The notes beneath the pieces were generated by a model. It saw only the letters and a list, made by a program, of their open reading frames with translations, searched no databases and had not been told where the DNA came from. From Phycisphaerales bacterium (lineage in GTDB: Bacteria > Planctomycetota > Phycisphaerae > Phycisphaerales > UBA1924), in assembly GCA_022072615.1 (NCBI GenBank), contig JAJVHS010000015.1, forward strand, positions 1 to 53,549: DNA of 53,549 bases, read 5' to 3'. Position 1 is the stretch's first letter. Every line of letters begins with the position of its first letter. Below, piece by piece: positions 1-8,533 of this stretch. The position numbers were made by a program, and so were the translations under genes.

Positions 1-419
1 CCCGCCAGCACCAGGACGTCACCACCGTCGAAGGGCCCGGCGGCACGACGCTGCCCTACGGGGATGTTCCCCGGTTTGTCGACGCGGAGTACGTGGCCGA
101 CGTCGCCCGCCTCAACGCGGCGGTGCTCGTGCACCTGGCCAATGCCCCGGCCGCGCCGTCCAACGTCCGCATGCTCACGGCCCAGCTCGAGACCAGCACC
201 ACGCTGCGATGGTCGCCCAGCGCCGAGCCCGATGTCGCGGGGTACGAGGTTGTGTGGCGCGACACCACCAGCCCCACGTGGGACCACGTGAAGGATGTGC
301 GCGACGCCACGACGGCGTCGTTCGAACTCTCGAAGGACGACTGGTTCTTCGGGGTCCGGGCGTACGACCGGGACGGCTACCGATCCCCGGTCAAGTTCGC
401 GGGCGTCGCGGCGCAGTGA
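1..419 (+). CDS. M28-family aminopeptidase, C-terminal part with FN3 domain (5' truncated)
   Basis: Only the last 138 codons are inside the window; the reading frame is open from base 3. The first ~45 residues (QHQDVTTVEGPGG..., YGDVPRFVDAEYVA, LNAAVLVHLA) match the end of an M28 zinc aminopeptidase domain, where a conserved HQD and a closing helix with RLNAAVL-like sequence are typical. Residues ~50-138 form a fibronectin type III-like domain (APSNVR start, TLRWSPSAEPDVAGYEV core, FFGVRAYDRDGYRS end), a common appendage on exported bacterial peptidases. The catalytic metal ligands lie upstream of the window, so activity cannot be judged. It converges on the asparaginase-like gene with a 44-bp gap. 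Exported location is inferred from the family. Confidence 0.75.
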   Translation, partial: RQHQDVTTVEGPGGTTLPYGDVPRFVDAEYVADVARLNAAVLVHLANAPAAPSNVRMLTAQLETSTTLRWSPSAEPDVAGYEVVWRDTTSPTWDHVKDVRDATTASFELSKDDWFFGVRAYDRDGYRSPVKFAGVAAQ

Positions 420-463
420 TCGACGTCCTCACGTGGGCGGATCTCCGCTCGCCCGCCCCCGGC

Positions 464-1585
464 CTACCGCTTTGAGCTGTAGAGGGCTTCGGTGGGAAGA
501 ACCCGGGCGCCGGTCGAATCCGCCACGGCGAACGACCCGTCGTAGATCGACGCCGCCCCGTACGCGCCGTCCTTGCGAACCGCGTAGAAGCTGCACCCGA
601 GGGCGGGCCGGCCGTCGGGCCCCTTGAGCCGCTTCTCCTTGGCCTTGTCCACCATGCGCTTGGCGGCGATGGTCGCGGCCTCCTGGGGCGTCTTGCCCTG
701 CTCCATGAGCATGACCATCGTGTACGCCGAGAGGTTCACGATCGCGCTCTCGCCGCGGCCGGTGCAGCCGGCCGACCCGACGTCGTTGTCGCAGTAATTC
801 CCCGCGCCGATGATGGGCGAATCGCCCAGGCGGCCGGGGATCTTCCACGAAAGGCCGCTCGTGGTCGTGCAGCCCGCGATATCGCCGGTCGCCGTGACGG
901 CCGAGCAGTGGATCGTCCCCGTCAGCCGCATGACGTCGGCGGTATCGACCACCGAAAGTCGCCCGGCCGGATCCTGGTCCCAGGTCTTGCCCGCGGGCGG
1001 GTCGCGCTGGTCATCGTCCAGCCAGAAATCGTCCTTCGACGTGTTGGCCTTCCATTTCAGCCACGCCAGGCGCGATTTCTCCGTCATCAGGTCCTGCTCG
1101 GCAAATCCCATCTGCCGAGCGAACGTGAGCGCGCCGTCGCCCACGAGCAGGCAGTGATTGGTCCTGCGCAGCACCAGCAGCGCCACCTGCGCGGGATTCC
1201 TGATGTTGCGCAGGCACCCGACCGCGCCGGACTTGTGCGTCGGCCCGTGCATCACCGAGGCGTCCAGCTCCACGATGCCGTCCTCGTTGGGGAGCCCGCC
1301 GTAGCCGACGCTCATGTCCTCTGGGTCGTCCTCGACGATGCGGACGCCCTGCACGACGCAGTCGGCGGGGTCGTACCCCTGCCTGAGCAGTTCCATCGCT
1401 CGCTCGACCGCGCGCAAACCGTTCCCCGATGCGATGACGCAGGGGCCGCGGTGCGCATCGCCGGCCCCGTTCTTCACGGTCGGCCCGGGTTGCGTGGCAC
1501 GGAGGGAGGAGGTGAGCCCGCCGGTCACGGCCAGCGAAGTGCCCGCGACTGTGGCGGATGCGAGGAATTCACGTCGAGTGGTCAT
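464..1585 (-). CDS. Tat-exported N4-(beta-N-acetylglucosaminyl)-L-asparaginase / isoaspartyl peptidase family
   Basis: 373 aa. The N-terminus TTRREFLASATVAG is a twin-arginine signal, so the enzyme is exported folded. The body is an Ntn-hydrolase of the glycosylasparaginase family. The precursor normally self-cleaves before a catalytic Thr, here in GTIHCSAV, followed by the family blocks GDIAGCTTTSG, WKIPGRLGDSPIIGAG and GCTGRGE. Family members cut the GlcNAc-Asn bond of glycopeptides or isoaspartyl bonds; which one applies cannot be read from sequence. I chose the ATG at 1585 because it opens the Tat signal. A longer reading frame upstream adds 29 non-conserved residues. A TATACC element ends 6 nt before this ATG and no Shine-Dalgarno is visible, so the mRNA may be leaderless. 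Confidence 0.88.
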   Translation of the reverse strand: MTTRREFLASATVAGTSLAVTGGLTSSLRATQPGPTVKNGAGDAHRGPCVIASGNGLRAVERAMELLRQGYDPADCVVQGVRIVEDDPEDMSVGYGGLPNEDGIVELDASVMHGPTHKSGAVGCLRNIRNPAQVALLVLRRTNHCLLVGDGALTFARQMGFAEQDLMTEKSRLAWLKWKANTSKDDFWLDDDQRDPPAGKTWDQDPAGRLSVVDTADVMRLTGTIHCSAVTATGDIAGCTTTSGLSWKIPGRLGDSPIIGAGNYCDNDVGSAGCTGRGESAIVNLSAYTMVMLMEQGKTPQEAATIAAKRMVDKAKEKRLKGPDGRPALGCSFYAVRKDGAYGAASIYDGSFAVADSTGARVLPTEALYSSKR

Positions 1586-1591
1586 GGCACT

Positions 1592-1597
1592 GGTATA
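1592..1597 (-). promoter_or_regulatory. Candidate -10 element of the asparaginase-like gene
   Basis: On the minus strand TATACC lies 6 nt before the ATG at 1585. It matches 4 of 6 bases of the sigma-70 -10 consensus. At this distance transcription would begin at or next to the start codon. No good -35 was found. Confidence 0.35.
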
Positions 1598-1668
1598 CCC
1601 GCGCCCGGCGGCGCCCGCAATCCCGCGTTCCCCAGGTGACCGCGCTTTCCCACCTTGACGCACGGTGG

Positions 1669-1724
1669 CCAACCGCCAACCGCCAACTGCCGCTGCCCAC
1701 TGCCCGCTGCCCGCTGCCCGCTGC
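1669..1724. repeat. Tandem heptanucleotide repeat, 8 units
   Basis: Eight 7-bp units run in perfect phase. The first three are CCAACCG, CCAACCG and CCAACTG. The last five are CCGCTGC, CCACTGC and three copies of CCGCTGC. The block lies between the divergent asparaginase-like and mutS genes, ending 22 bp before the mutS start. It resembles short tandemly repeated repetitive (STRR) heptamers known from other bacterial genomes. Function is unknown; copy number is likely to vary between strains. Confidence 0.85.
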
Positions 1725-1746
1725 CCCTTCTATTCTCTTGGCTTCC

Positions 1747-4623
1747 ATGGCAGACCCCCGCGAAACACCGGCGATGCAGCAGTACTACCGCTTCAAGCGG
1801 CAGCACCCCGGCTGCGTGCTGCTGTTCCGGATGGGCGACTTCTACGAGACGTTCGACGAGGACGCGGTCACGCTCTCCAAGGCGCTCGGTTTGACGCTGA
1901 CCAAGCGCACCGAGGGCCTCCCGATGGCCGGCGTTCCCTACCACCAGCTCGAGAACTACCTGCGCCGGCTGGTCCAGCAGGGGTACCGCGTCGCCGTGGC
2001 CGATCAGCTCCAGGATCCCAAGGAAGCCAAGGGAATCGTCGACCGGGGCGTCACGCGCGTCGTGACCCCCGGAACGCTCGTCGATGATTCACTGCTCGAC
2101 GGCGACGTCTCGAACGTGCTGGCGGCGGTGGCGTTCCTGGAAGCGGGGGATTCATCGCACGCGGGCCTGGCGTTCGTCGAAGCATCCACCGGCGACTTTG
2201 TCGTCAGTGACTGCCCGGCGTCGCAGGTCGCCGACGAGCTCGCCCGGCGCGGCGTGGGCGAAGTCATTTGCGCTTCTCTGGCCGACGGCACGATCCCGCC
2301 GCGCATCGACCGCGTCGCGCGACCCTTGGGGCTCTCGATCACCGGCCGTCCTGCGTGGCAGTTCCGCACGGAAGAGGCCCGGGACCAGCTCCTGGCGCAC
2401 TTCGGCGTGTCGTCGCTCGCGGGGTACGGGCTGGCCGAAGACGACCCAGCCATCCCCGCCGCGGGCGCGGCGCTCGCGTACCTGAAGGAGACGCAGGCCG
2501 GGGAGGTCGAGCAGGCCGGTCGGCGCGAGGTCGTGGGGTATGTCGGGCCCACGGGCAGCGAGGTCTCTCCGGCTGAAAAGGGACGCCAGGTTGCCGTCGC
2601 GGCGGCGGCGAGCACCTCTCGCGGACGAGCCGAGGAGCAGCGGCTCAAGACTCGCCGGCTCGCGCTCGGGCACCTCCGTCCGCCGAGACGGGAGGACCTG
2701 GCGGGGCGGTGCGTCGTCGACGCCGTGAGCCTCAGGTCGCTGGAAGTGGAGAAGACCATCCGCGGCGGCGGCGCTCGGCCATCGACCAGGGACGCCTCCG
2801 GCGATGGGACGCTCGTCGGGCTGTTCCTGGGCCAGGGTGCCTCGTGCTGCCGGACGGCGATGGGCCGCCGGCTGCTTCGGGAGTGGCTGTGCCAGCCGCT
2901 TGGCACCCTTGATGCGATCCACGGCCGGCAGTCGGCGGTGGCCGTCTTCGTGGATGACCGCACGCTGGCGGAGAAGATGCGAACGGTCCTCGACCGCGTG
3001 CAGGACGTCGCCCGGATCGCCGGGCGCGTGGCACTCGGCCGAGCCACCCCCCGCGACCTGTGCGCACTGGGCTCATCCATCGACGCGGTCGCCGAGCTGC
3101 TCGACCTCACGCTCGGCGTTGCGGCGCTGGCGCCCCAGCACACCGCGATCGACCAGTGCCGAACTGCACTGGATCCGGTTGCTCGGCGCATCCGCGAGCA
3201 GTGCCGCGACGATCCGCCCGGGCATCTTCGCGAGGGCGGCCTCTTCAAGGACGGCATCGATGCCGAGCTCGACGAGGCGAGGCGGCTCCAGGTGGACGCG
3301 GGGTCGTGGCTCGCGGAATATCAGCAGAAACTCGTCGAGCGGTTCGACCTGCCGGGTCTGAAGGTCGGGTACAACAAAATCTTCGGGTATTACATCGAGC
3401 TGCCGGCCGCGCAGGCCCGGCGGGCGCCCGACGAACTCTCGCGCAAGCAGACCCTCAAGAACGCCGAGCGATACACCACCCCGGAGCTGCGCGACTTCGA
3501 GAACAAGGTCACGACCGCGGGGACGCGAGCGGTCGAGCGAGAGAAGCAGCTCTTCGACGAGCTCTGCTCGGCCGCGTCCGCGGTCGTCGCCGAGATTTCC
3601 CTCTGCGCCCGCGCCGTGGCAGAGCTCGACGCGCTCCAGGGCCTTGCCGACCGGGCCGTCCGACGCGGCTGGTCGAGGCCCGAGGTCGTCGAGGAACCCG
3701 TCCTGCGGATCCACGGAGGTCGCCACCCGGTGCTCGAGGAGCTCCTGGGCAACCGGTTCGTGCCCAATGACGTCGAACTCGGCCCCGATCCGACCGAGGC
3801 GGGCGAGTCCCCGGCGAGCGTGGCCCTCATCACCGGCCCGAACATGGCCGGCAAGAGCACCTTTATCCGCCAGGTGGCCCTGATCACGCTGCTCGCGCAC
3901 GTGGGTTCGTACGTGCCCGCCGACCGCGCGACCATCGGACTGGTCGACCGGATCTTCACCCGCATCGGAGCCGACGACGCGCTGCACTCGGGTCAGTCGA
4001 CCTTCATGGTCGAGATGACCGAAACCGCGAACATTCTCAACAACGCGTCGGCGAGGTCCCTGGTCATCCTCGACGAGATCGGCCGCGGCACCAGCACGCT
4101 CGACGGCCTCTCGCTCGCCTGGGCGATCGCCGAGCATCTCTCCGCGACCGGCCCGCGGACGCTCTTTGCGACGCACTACCACGAGCTCACGAGCCTCGAG
4201 GAGCGGCTCCCCAAACGCGTGAAAAACCTGCACGTGGCGGTGCGCGAGTGGCCCAGCGCCAGCGACCCCGGGCACAACGAGATCATCTTCCTCCACCGCA
4301 TCCTGCCGGGCCGCACCGACCAGTCGTACGGGATTCACGTGGCCCGCCTCGCGGGCCTGCCCAGGCCGGTGATCGAACGGTCGCGAGAGGTGCTCTCGTC
4401 GCTCGCCGTACAGCAGGATTCGGGCGCCATCGCCGCGGCCAGGTCGGCCCCCGCCAGGGTCCCGCCCGCGAGCGCTCCGCAGGACGGGCAGATGGCGCTG
4501 TTCACCGAGTACCTCCGGCACCCCGCCGTCGACCACCTCCGCGAGATCAAGATCGAATCGCTGACCCCGATCCAGGCCTTCGACGAGCTTCGGCGGATCA
4601 AGCAGTTGACCGATGAGTGCTGA
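1747..4623 (+). CDS. mutS: DNA mismatch repair ATPase MutS
   Basis: 958 aa, slightly longer than typical MutS (about 850-900). It recognises base mismatches and small loops and starts methyl-independent or strand-directed repair, normally with MutL, which is not in this window. The N-terminal mismatch-binding motif F-x-E is in GDFYETF (residues ~36-42). The core/lever region has VGYNKIFGYYIE and NAERYTTPEL. The C-terminal ATPase has Walker A GPNMAGKST (~696) and Walker B LVILDEIGRGTS (~775), then the FATHYHEL signature. The ATG at 1747 was chosen because homology starts directly after it; the open frame upstream runs through a heptamer repeat and is not coding. A TATTCT element lies 10 nt before the ATG. 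The 3' end is 10 bp from the converging gene. Confidence 0.97.
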   Translation: MADPRETPAMQQYYRFKRQHPGCVLLFRMGDFYETFDEDAVTLSKALGLTLTKRTEGLPMAGVPYHQLENYLRRLVQQGYRVAVADQLQDPKEAKGIVDRGVTRVVTPGTLVDDSLLDGDVSNVLAAVAFLEAGDSSHAGLAFVEASTGDFVVSDCPASQVADELARRGVGEVICASLADGTIPPRIDRVARPLGLSITGRPAWQFRTEEARDQLLAHFGVSSLAGYGLAEDDPAIPAAGAALAYLKETQAGEVEQAGRREVVGYVGPTGSEVSPAEKGRQVAVAAAASTSRGRAEEQRLKTRRLALGHLRPPRREDLAGRCVVDAVSLRSLEVEKTIRGGGARPSTRDASGDGTLVGLFLGQGASCCRTAMGRRLLREWLCQPLGTLDAIHGRQSAVAVFVDDRTLAEKMRTVLDRVQDVARIAGRVALGRATPRDLCALGSSIDAVAELLDLTLGVAALAPQHTAIDQCRTALDPVARRIREQCRDDPPGHLREGGLFKDGIDAELDEARRLQVDAGSWLAEYQQKLVERFDLPGLKVGYNKIFGYYIELPAAQARRAPDELSRKQTLKNAERYTTPELRDFENKVTTAGTRAVEREKQLFDELCSAASAVVAEISLCARAVAELDALQGLADRAVRRGWSRPEVVEEPVLRIHGGRHPVLEELLGNRFVPNDVELGPDPTEAGESPASVALITGPNMAGKSTFIRQVALITLLAHVGSYVPADRATIGLVDRIFTRIGADDALHSGQSTFMVEMTETANILNNASARSLVILDEIGRGTSTLDGLSLAWAIAEHLSATGPRTLFATHYHELTSLEERLPKRVKNLHVAVREWPSASDPGHNEIIFLHRILPGRTDQSYGIHVARLAGLPRPVIERSREVLSSLAVQQDSGAIAAARSAPARVPPASAPQDGQMALFTEYLRHPAVDHLREIKIESLTPIQAFDELRRIKQLTDEC

Positions 4624-4633
4624 GGTCCCGTCC

Positions 4634-6496
4634 TTAGCGATTCCCATCCGCGGGCCACAGGATCCAGTCGCCGTCAACCGACTCCAGCATCGATGCCGCC
4701 AGCCGCCCGTCTTCACCGGATTTCCGCGCGCGGGCGAACAACTTCAGATCGCTCATCCGCCGGCGGCCTTCCTCCGTGGGTGGGAGCACGCCGCCGTCGT
4801 CGGTCGCGTCGGCGCCGATCGAGTACAGCACCGGGCCGCCGGTGGCCGACGCGGGCACGTACCGCAGCGGACGGCCGTCAAAGGGGTCGACTGGCACCTT
4901 CGGGAGGTACTCGGGCGACAGCGACTCGAGCGCGGGCGGGTAGCGTCCCTCGGCGACGAAGTAACTCTGCAGCGCCAGCACCGCGAGCGTCGCGCCGCGC
5001 GTCGATTCGAAACGGTCGCGGTGCGCCAGCCCCGTGGTCATGGGGCCGGTGTTCGCATCCCCGCCCTGAAGCGACGAGAAGATCGGCGGGATACTGCCGA
5101 TCACATCGTACATCAGCCAGGAGTAGGGCCCATCGCTGGTGCGCTCGTGGGCCCGCCACGGCTGCAACTGGTCGTCGCGGGCAAACTCCGCCTTGAACCT
5201 GTCGATCTCGGCTCGGATCTTCGACCGTGACGGCATCAGCACGGCGCTCTGCACCGGACGCAGTGCCTCCAGGATGAACTCGCCCCTGGGCCTGGCCGCC
5301 CCCCAGCTGTCCCACATCTCTTCTCGCATCGGCGAGCCGACGAGTCGCCCGCCGCCGGACCCGTCGTCGCTGTAGAACCGCTGGATGACGTCCTCGATCA
5401 TGAGGACCTCACCCGTCGATTCGATCGAGATGCGGCCGCCGCCGATGGCGGCGATGCGGTGGGCAAGCGTGCGAAGACCCCGGGCGTCGAGCAACCCCGG
5501 ATCGGCGGCTTCTTCGAGCACCGTCACGCACAGGAGCTGGCCCAGCGCGACGCCCACCATCTGCGAGATGATGAACGGTTCCCGCAGCGCCTGATCGGCC
5601 ATGCCCGCCAGCGCCTCGATGTCGGCGATGAAGCGCTGCGAGTCCTTCCGCGAGGCCGCCAGGTGGGCGTCGGTCGCGAGCCACCGGCCCAGTTTCCGCA
5701 TCTCGCCCAGGTGCGGGAGCAGCACGCCGATCATGAGAGGGTTTTCGGTGGGCGCCTGCGCCGACGGGTCGTACCTGTACGCCGGGTTGGAGATCTCGAG
5801 CGCCCGTGAGTAGTCCGGGTCGGCGACGTCGCTCCACGGGTAGCCGATCATCGGCCGTCCCGCCGCCTCGCGCACCGTGGCGAGGGCGGAGGCGTGCGAA
5901 TCCAGGAACGCCGTCATCAGTTCGAAGTTGATGTCGTCCGGGCGCCGCGGGTCGGGGTGCTCGGATCGCATGAACTCGGGCAGCGGCCCGAACTCGCGCA
6001 CGGCGCGGATGTACAGCGGCCAGGCGAGCTCACTTTCGGGCGTGTTGGCGAACGCCGCCTCGCGCAGCTCGCGCGTGTAGTTGCGGCCGATCGTCGGCGA
6101 CGCGAGGAAGTACCGCGCGGCCATGATCGCATAGAGCACCAGGCACGCGGCGGTCGTCCAGCCCACCGCGCGCAGCCCCATCCGCCACACCTGCCACCAC
6201 GCCGGCCGCAGCCGCTTCCTCGCGGCGGTGATCAGCTTCGCCGCCGCCGCGGGGTCGCCGAAGTCGGCCGCGAGCCGATCCGCCGGGGCCCCGCTCGCGA
6301 GGCCGTCGAGAAAATGCCCGCACAGCTCCTTCGCGACATCTTCGCGCTCGCGACGCCACAGCCTGCAGCGCGACGCCACACCGAGCACGATCTCGCCCAG
6401 GCGCTCCGGGAGCCCCGACCTCGCCACGACTTCCCGAGCACCCGACGTCCGTGCGCGAGCTGGAGCGCTGCGCATTCGTGAAGCGGCGTCGCTCAC
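4634..6496 (-). CDS. Membrane-anchored protein of unknown function with HAAS-like N-terminal domain, coupled to PadR
   Basis: 620 aa; not a recognised enzyme. Residues ~30-85 (EREDVAKELCGHF, ADFGDPAAAAKLI) resemble the HAAS/permease-prefix domain that often follows PadR regulators. One transmembrane segment follows at ~100-120 (TTAACLVLYAIMAARYFLA). The remaining ~500 residues would be outside the cytoplasm. Near the C-terminus, YFVAEGRYPPALESL and PVDPFDGRPLRY resemble the pseudopilin-like tails seen in many planctomycete proteins. The start is GTG at 6496, overlapping the PadR stop as GTGA, so translation is probably coupled and the two genes form an operon. A longer frame upstream would run back through padR and is rejected. 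Confidence 0.7.
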   Translation of the reverse strand: MSDAASRMRSAPARARTSGAREVVARSGLPERLGEIVLGVASRCRLWRREREDVAKELCGHFLDGLASGAPADRLAADFGDPAAAAKLITAARKRLRPAWWQVWRMGLRAVGWTTAACLVLYAIMAARYFLASPTIGRNYTRELREAAFANTPESELAWPLYIRAVREFGPLPEFMRSEHPDPRRPDDINFELMTAFLDSHASALATVREAAGRPMIGYPWSDVADPDYSRALEISNPAYRYDPSAQAPTENPLMIGVLLPHLGEMRKLGRWLATDAHLAASRKDSQRFIADIEALAGMADQALREPFIISQMVGVALGQLLCVTVLEEAADPGLLDARGLRTLAHRIAAIGGGRISIESTGEVLMIEDVIQRFYSDDGSGGGRLVGSPMREEMWDSWGAARPRGEFILEALRPVQSAVLMPSRSKIRAEIDRFKAEFARDDQLQPWRAHERTSDGPYSWLMYDVIGSIPPIFSSLQGGDANTGPMTTGLAHRDRFESTRGATLAVLALQSYFVAEGRYPPALESLSPEYLPKVPVDPFDGRPLRYVPASATGGPVLYSIGADATDDGGVLPPTEEGRRRMSDLKLFARARKSGEDGRLAASMLESVDGDWILWPADGNR

Positions 6497-6852
6497 GCAG
6501 CACCTCCGGCGGGAGAGGGCGCGGCGTCCGTGATGCCCAGCTGCGAGAGCGCCGTCGCCAGCGCCCGCCACTGGCGAGAGTCCTCCGCGAGCCGCTTGCG
6601 GCCCTTGTCCGTCAACCGGTAGTACTTGCGTTCCCGGCCGGAGTCGGCTTCCCGCCAAAACCCTTCGACCAGCCCCTTCGATTCGAGGTTGTAGAGCATC
6701 GGGTACAGGGTGGACTGACCCATCGCCAGAACCCCGTCGCTCCGGCGTGCCAGCGCTTCGACGAGCTGGTAGCCGTACATCTCGCCCCGCTCGAGCAGCT
6801 TGAGTACGGCCAGCGGCCCGGCTCCCCGCATCAACTCGCGTTCAATCCGCAT
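6493..6852 (-). CDS. PadR-family transcriptional regulator
   Basis: 119 aa, the usual length of short PadR proteins. The winged-helix DNA-binding domain fills most of it (GPLAVLKLLERGEMYGYQLVEAL, STLYPMLYNLESKGLV, RKYYRLTDKGRKRL), followed by a short C-terminal helix for dimerisation. PadR proteins repress their own operon and adjacent membrane protein genes until an inducing ligand or stress is present. An AAGGAG ribosome binding site lies just upstream of the ATG. The downstream gene overlaps by 4 nt. A near-perfect palindrome sits ~30 bp upstream of the start, fitting autoregulation (inferred). Confidence 0.93.
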   Translation of the reverse strand: MRIERELMRGAGPLAVLKLLERGEMYGYQLVEALARRSDGVLAMGQSTLYPMLYNLESKGLVEGFWREADSGRERKYYRLTDKGRKRLAEDSRQWRALATALSQLGITDAAPSPAGGAA

Positions 6853-6879
6853 CCCAAGCTCCTTACACCGGTTCGCATA

Positions 6880-6894
6880 CTATGTCTTACATAG
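6880..6894. promoter_or_regulatory. Candidate PadR operator palindrome
   Basis: CTATGT-CTT-ACATAG is a perfect 6-bp inverted repeat with a 3-bp centre, 28 bp upstream of the padR start. The flanks (GCATA and GCATAC) extend partial symmetry. It is strikingly AT-rich against the 67% G+C surroundings. PadR operators commonly carry ATGT/ACAT half-sites, so autoregulation is plausible; binding is inferred. Confidence 0.6.
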
Positions 6895-6941
6895 CATACA
6901 GCCGGGCCGCAAAGGGGTTGCAGATTCAGACCGGGTGAGCG

Positions 6942-7613
6942 TCAGCGACCGGAGGGATGAGCGGCCGGACGGGCCTCCCACCGAGTGTTCAGGCGGTGGT
7001 CGACCCCTAACAGGTCCAGCACCTTCCCGACCATGAAGTCGACGATGTCGCCGATCGACTTGGGGTTCAGGTAAAACCCGGGGTTGGTCGGGCACACGAT
7101 GGCCCCCGCGAGCGTCAGCGACCGGTACGCCTCGACATCGATGAGCGACAGCGGGGTTTCACGGTGGCAGATGATCAGCCGCCGGCGTTCTTTCAACGTC
7201 ACCATCGCGGCGCGCGTCAGCAGGTTCGAGCCGGCGCCCGTCGCCATCGCCCCCAGCGAGGCGCTCGAACACGGGATCACCACCATCCCGTCGTGCAGGA
7301 AAGATCCGCTCGCGATCACGGCCCCGACATCCTTGTTGGGGTGGATGATGAGACGGCGGCGGATGTCGTTGACCAGCGGGTCGGCGAGCACGTCGGGCAC
7401 CAGCGTCTCGAACTCGATCGACGAAATCCCCGATTCTTCGGCGAGCAGCCGCCTTCCGTACTCGGTCACGACCAGGTGGACCTCATGCCCGTGCACCACC
7501 AGCAGTTCGTTGAGCAGCCGCAGCGCATACGCCGCACCGGAGGCGCCGGAAATGCCGATCACGAACCGGCGCGGCGGGGCGGGCTTGGGGATGTGAACGT
7601 GCGCGGCGTGCAT
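6942..7613 (-). CDS. ubiX: UbiX-family flavin prenyltransferase
   Basis: 223 aa. UbiX joins a dimethylallyl group to FMN to make prenylated FMN, the cofactor of UbiD decarboxylases used in quinone biosynthesis and aromatic metabolism. Family blocks are present: GISGASGAAYALRLL (FMN binding, near the N-terminus), the PCSSASLGAMATGAGSNLL block, and the RETPLS motif. No ubiD partner is adjacent. A start five codons upstream (7628) is possible, but that ATG overlaps a good -10 hexamer (TAGAAT at 7627-7632), so the second ATG at 7613, 13 nt after the hexamer, is preferred. Function is secure at family level. Confidence 0.92.
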   Translation of the reverse strand: MHAAHVHIPKPAPPRRFVIGISGASGAAYALRLLNELLVVHGHEVHLVVTEYGRRLLAEESGISSIEFETLVPDVLADPLVNDIRRRLIIHPNKDVGAVIASGSFLHDGMVVIPCSSASLGAMATGAGSNLLTRAAMVTLKERRRLIICHRETPLSLIDVEAYRSLTLAGAIVCPTNPGFYLNPKSIGDIVDFMVGKVLDLLGVDHRLNTRWEARPAAHPSGR

Positions 7614-7626
7614 CGGAACCGGGAAC

Positions 7627-7632
7627 ATTCTA
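7627..7632 (-). promoter_or_regulatory. Candidate -10 element of ubiX
   Basis: TAGAAT on the minus strand matches 5 of 6 consensus bases and ends 13 nt before the preferred ATG at 7613. It overlaps the alternative upstream ATG at 7628, which argues against that start. The predicted mRNA leader would be about 5 nt. Confidence 0.45.
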
Positions 7633-7771
7633 ACGGGTCGGCACGCCGAGCCGATCGCATACTCACGGCGGGCCCCGTGTGGCTTGGCGCTACCGGCGTG
7701 TCAAGAATGGCGAGTTGATCGCAGGTCGGTCCGGTCACGAGCCCGCTCGTGATTCATCGGAAAGGCAACTC

Positions 7772-8497
7772 ATGGAACTCCGCGCTGAACGCAGGATGAT
7801 CGGGGTGTGCGCCGCGCTTGGCGTGTCGCTCTCCGCGGTCCTCTCCGGCTGCATCTACTCCAACCTCCCCGGCGAGACCAAGAACACCCTCGCCGCCACC
7901 GACCCCAACATCTACCCGTCGCCCAAGCTCATGGCGCTCTCGCTGGAATATGTCGTCAACCGCTACCCGCCGCCGGGCGGCCCGGGTGACGGATCGACCC
8001 CCACCTTCGCCTTCAACCTGCCCGCGGGGCTCCGGCGCGAGAACATCGAGCTCGTCCAGTCGATGCTGGGCGGTCGCGGCGTCCCCGTGACCCCCGAGAA
8101 CGCGCAAACATTGCCGATCTACCACATCGCGACGATGTGGATCCGCGGGTCGCGCGCACAGGTCGAGATGGTGTACCCCGTGCACAGCATCGGGCTGACG
8201 CCCTCGGCCGAGCCGGTCTATCGCGGCGTCTCGCTGGAACTGGGGAGCGACCTCAGCCCGTGGTACGTCCGCCGGCAGCAGCTCTGGAACGTCGGCACGA
8301 TCGAAGTGCCGAGCCTGCACTTCTTCCCCGACCCGCGCGCCGAGACGGTCGCCGAGGAGCCCGTCGCCGAGGAACCGATCGTCGAGAACGCTCCGGTGGC
8401 CGAGCCGCAGGCGCCCGGTTCTCCCGTGGAAACGCAGGTTCTGCCTGCTGAGACGATCCCCGAGCCGGAACAGCCCGAAACCTCTGGCGGCGGCTGA
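7772..8497 (+). CDS. Hypothetical lipoprotein
   Basis: 241 aa of unknown function. A basic N-terminus, hydrophobic stretch (VCAALGVSLSAVLSG) and LSGC lipobox at about residue 26 mark it as a lipoprotein. The central ~140 residues form a soluble domain with alternating hydrophobic strands and no motif I recognise. The last ~50 residues are a Pro/Glu/Val-rich tail with EEPVAEEPIVEN-type repeats, probably an extended spacer. The ATG at 7772 is chosen because it precedes the signal; AAAGG lies just upstream. It converges on the HU-like gene with a 36-bp gap. Confidence 0.7.
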   Translation: MELRAERRMIGVCAALGVSLSAVLSGCIYSNLPGETKNTLAATDPNIYPSPKLMALSLEYVVNRYPPPGGPGDGSTPTFAFNLPAGLRRENIELVQSMLGGRGVPVTPENAQTLPIYHIATMWIRGSRAQVEMVYPVHSIGLTPSAEPVYRGVSLELGSDLSPWYVRRQQLWNVGTIEVPSLHFFPDPRAETVAEEPVAEEPIVENAPVAEPQAPGSPVETQVLPAETIPEPEQPETSGGG

Positions 8498-8533
8498 TTC
8501 GGTTCCAAATCGCGGGCGCGTGGATGGCGGCCG

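Noticed and set aside
3073-4716. Long minus-strand open frame across mutS
   Set aside because: It is a mirror frame of a GC-rich gene; the plus strand encodes clear MutS motifs throughout.
7614-7628. Upstream ATG of ubiX at 7628
   Set aside because: It lies within the TAGAAT -10 hexamer, so it would not be in the mRNA; the ATG at 7613 is preferred.
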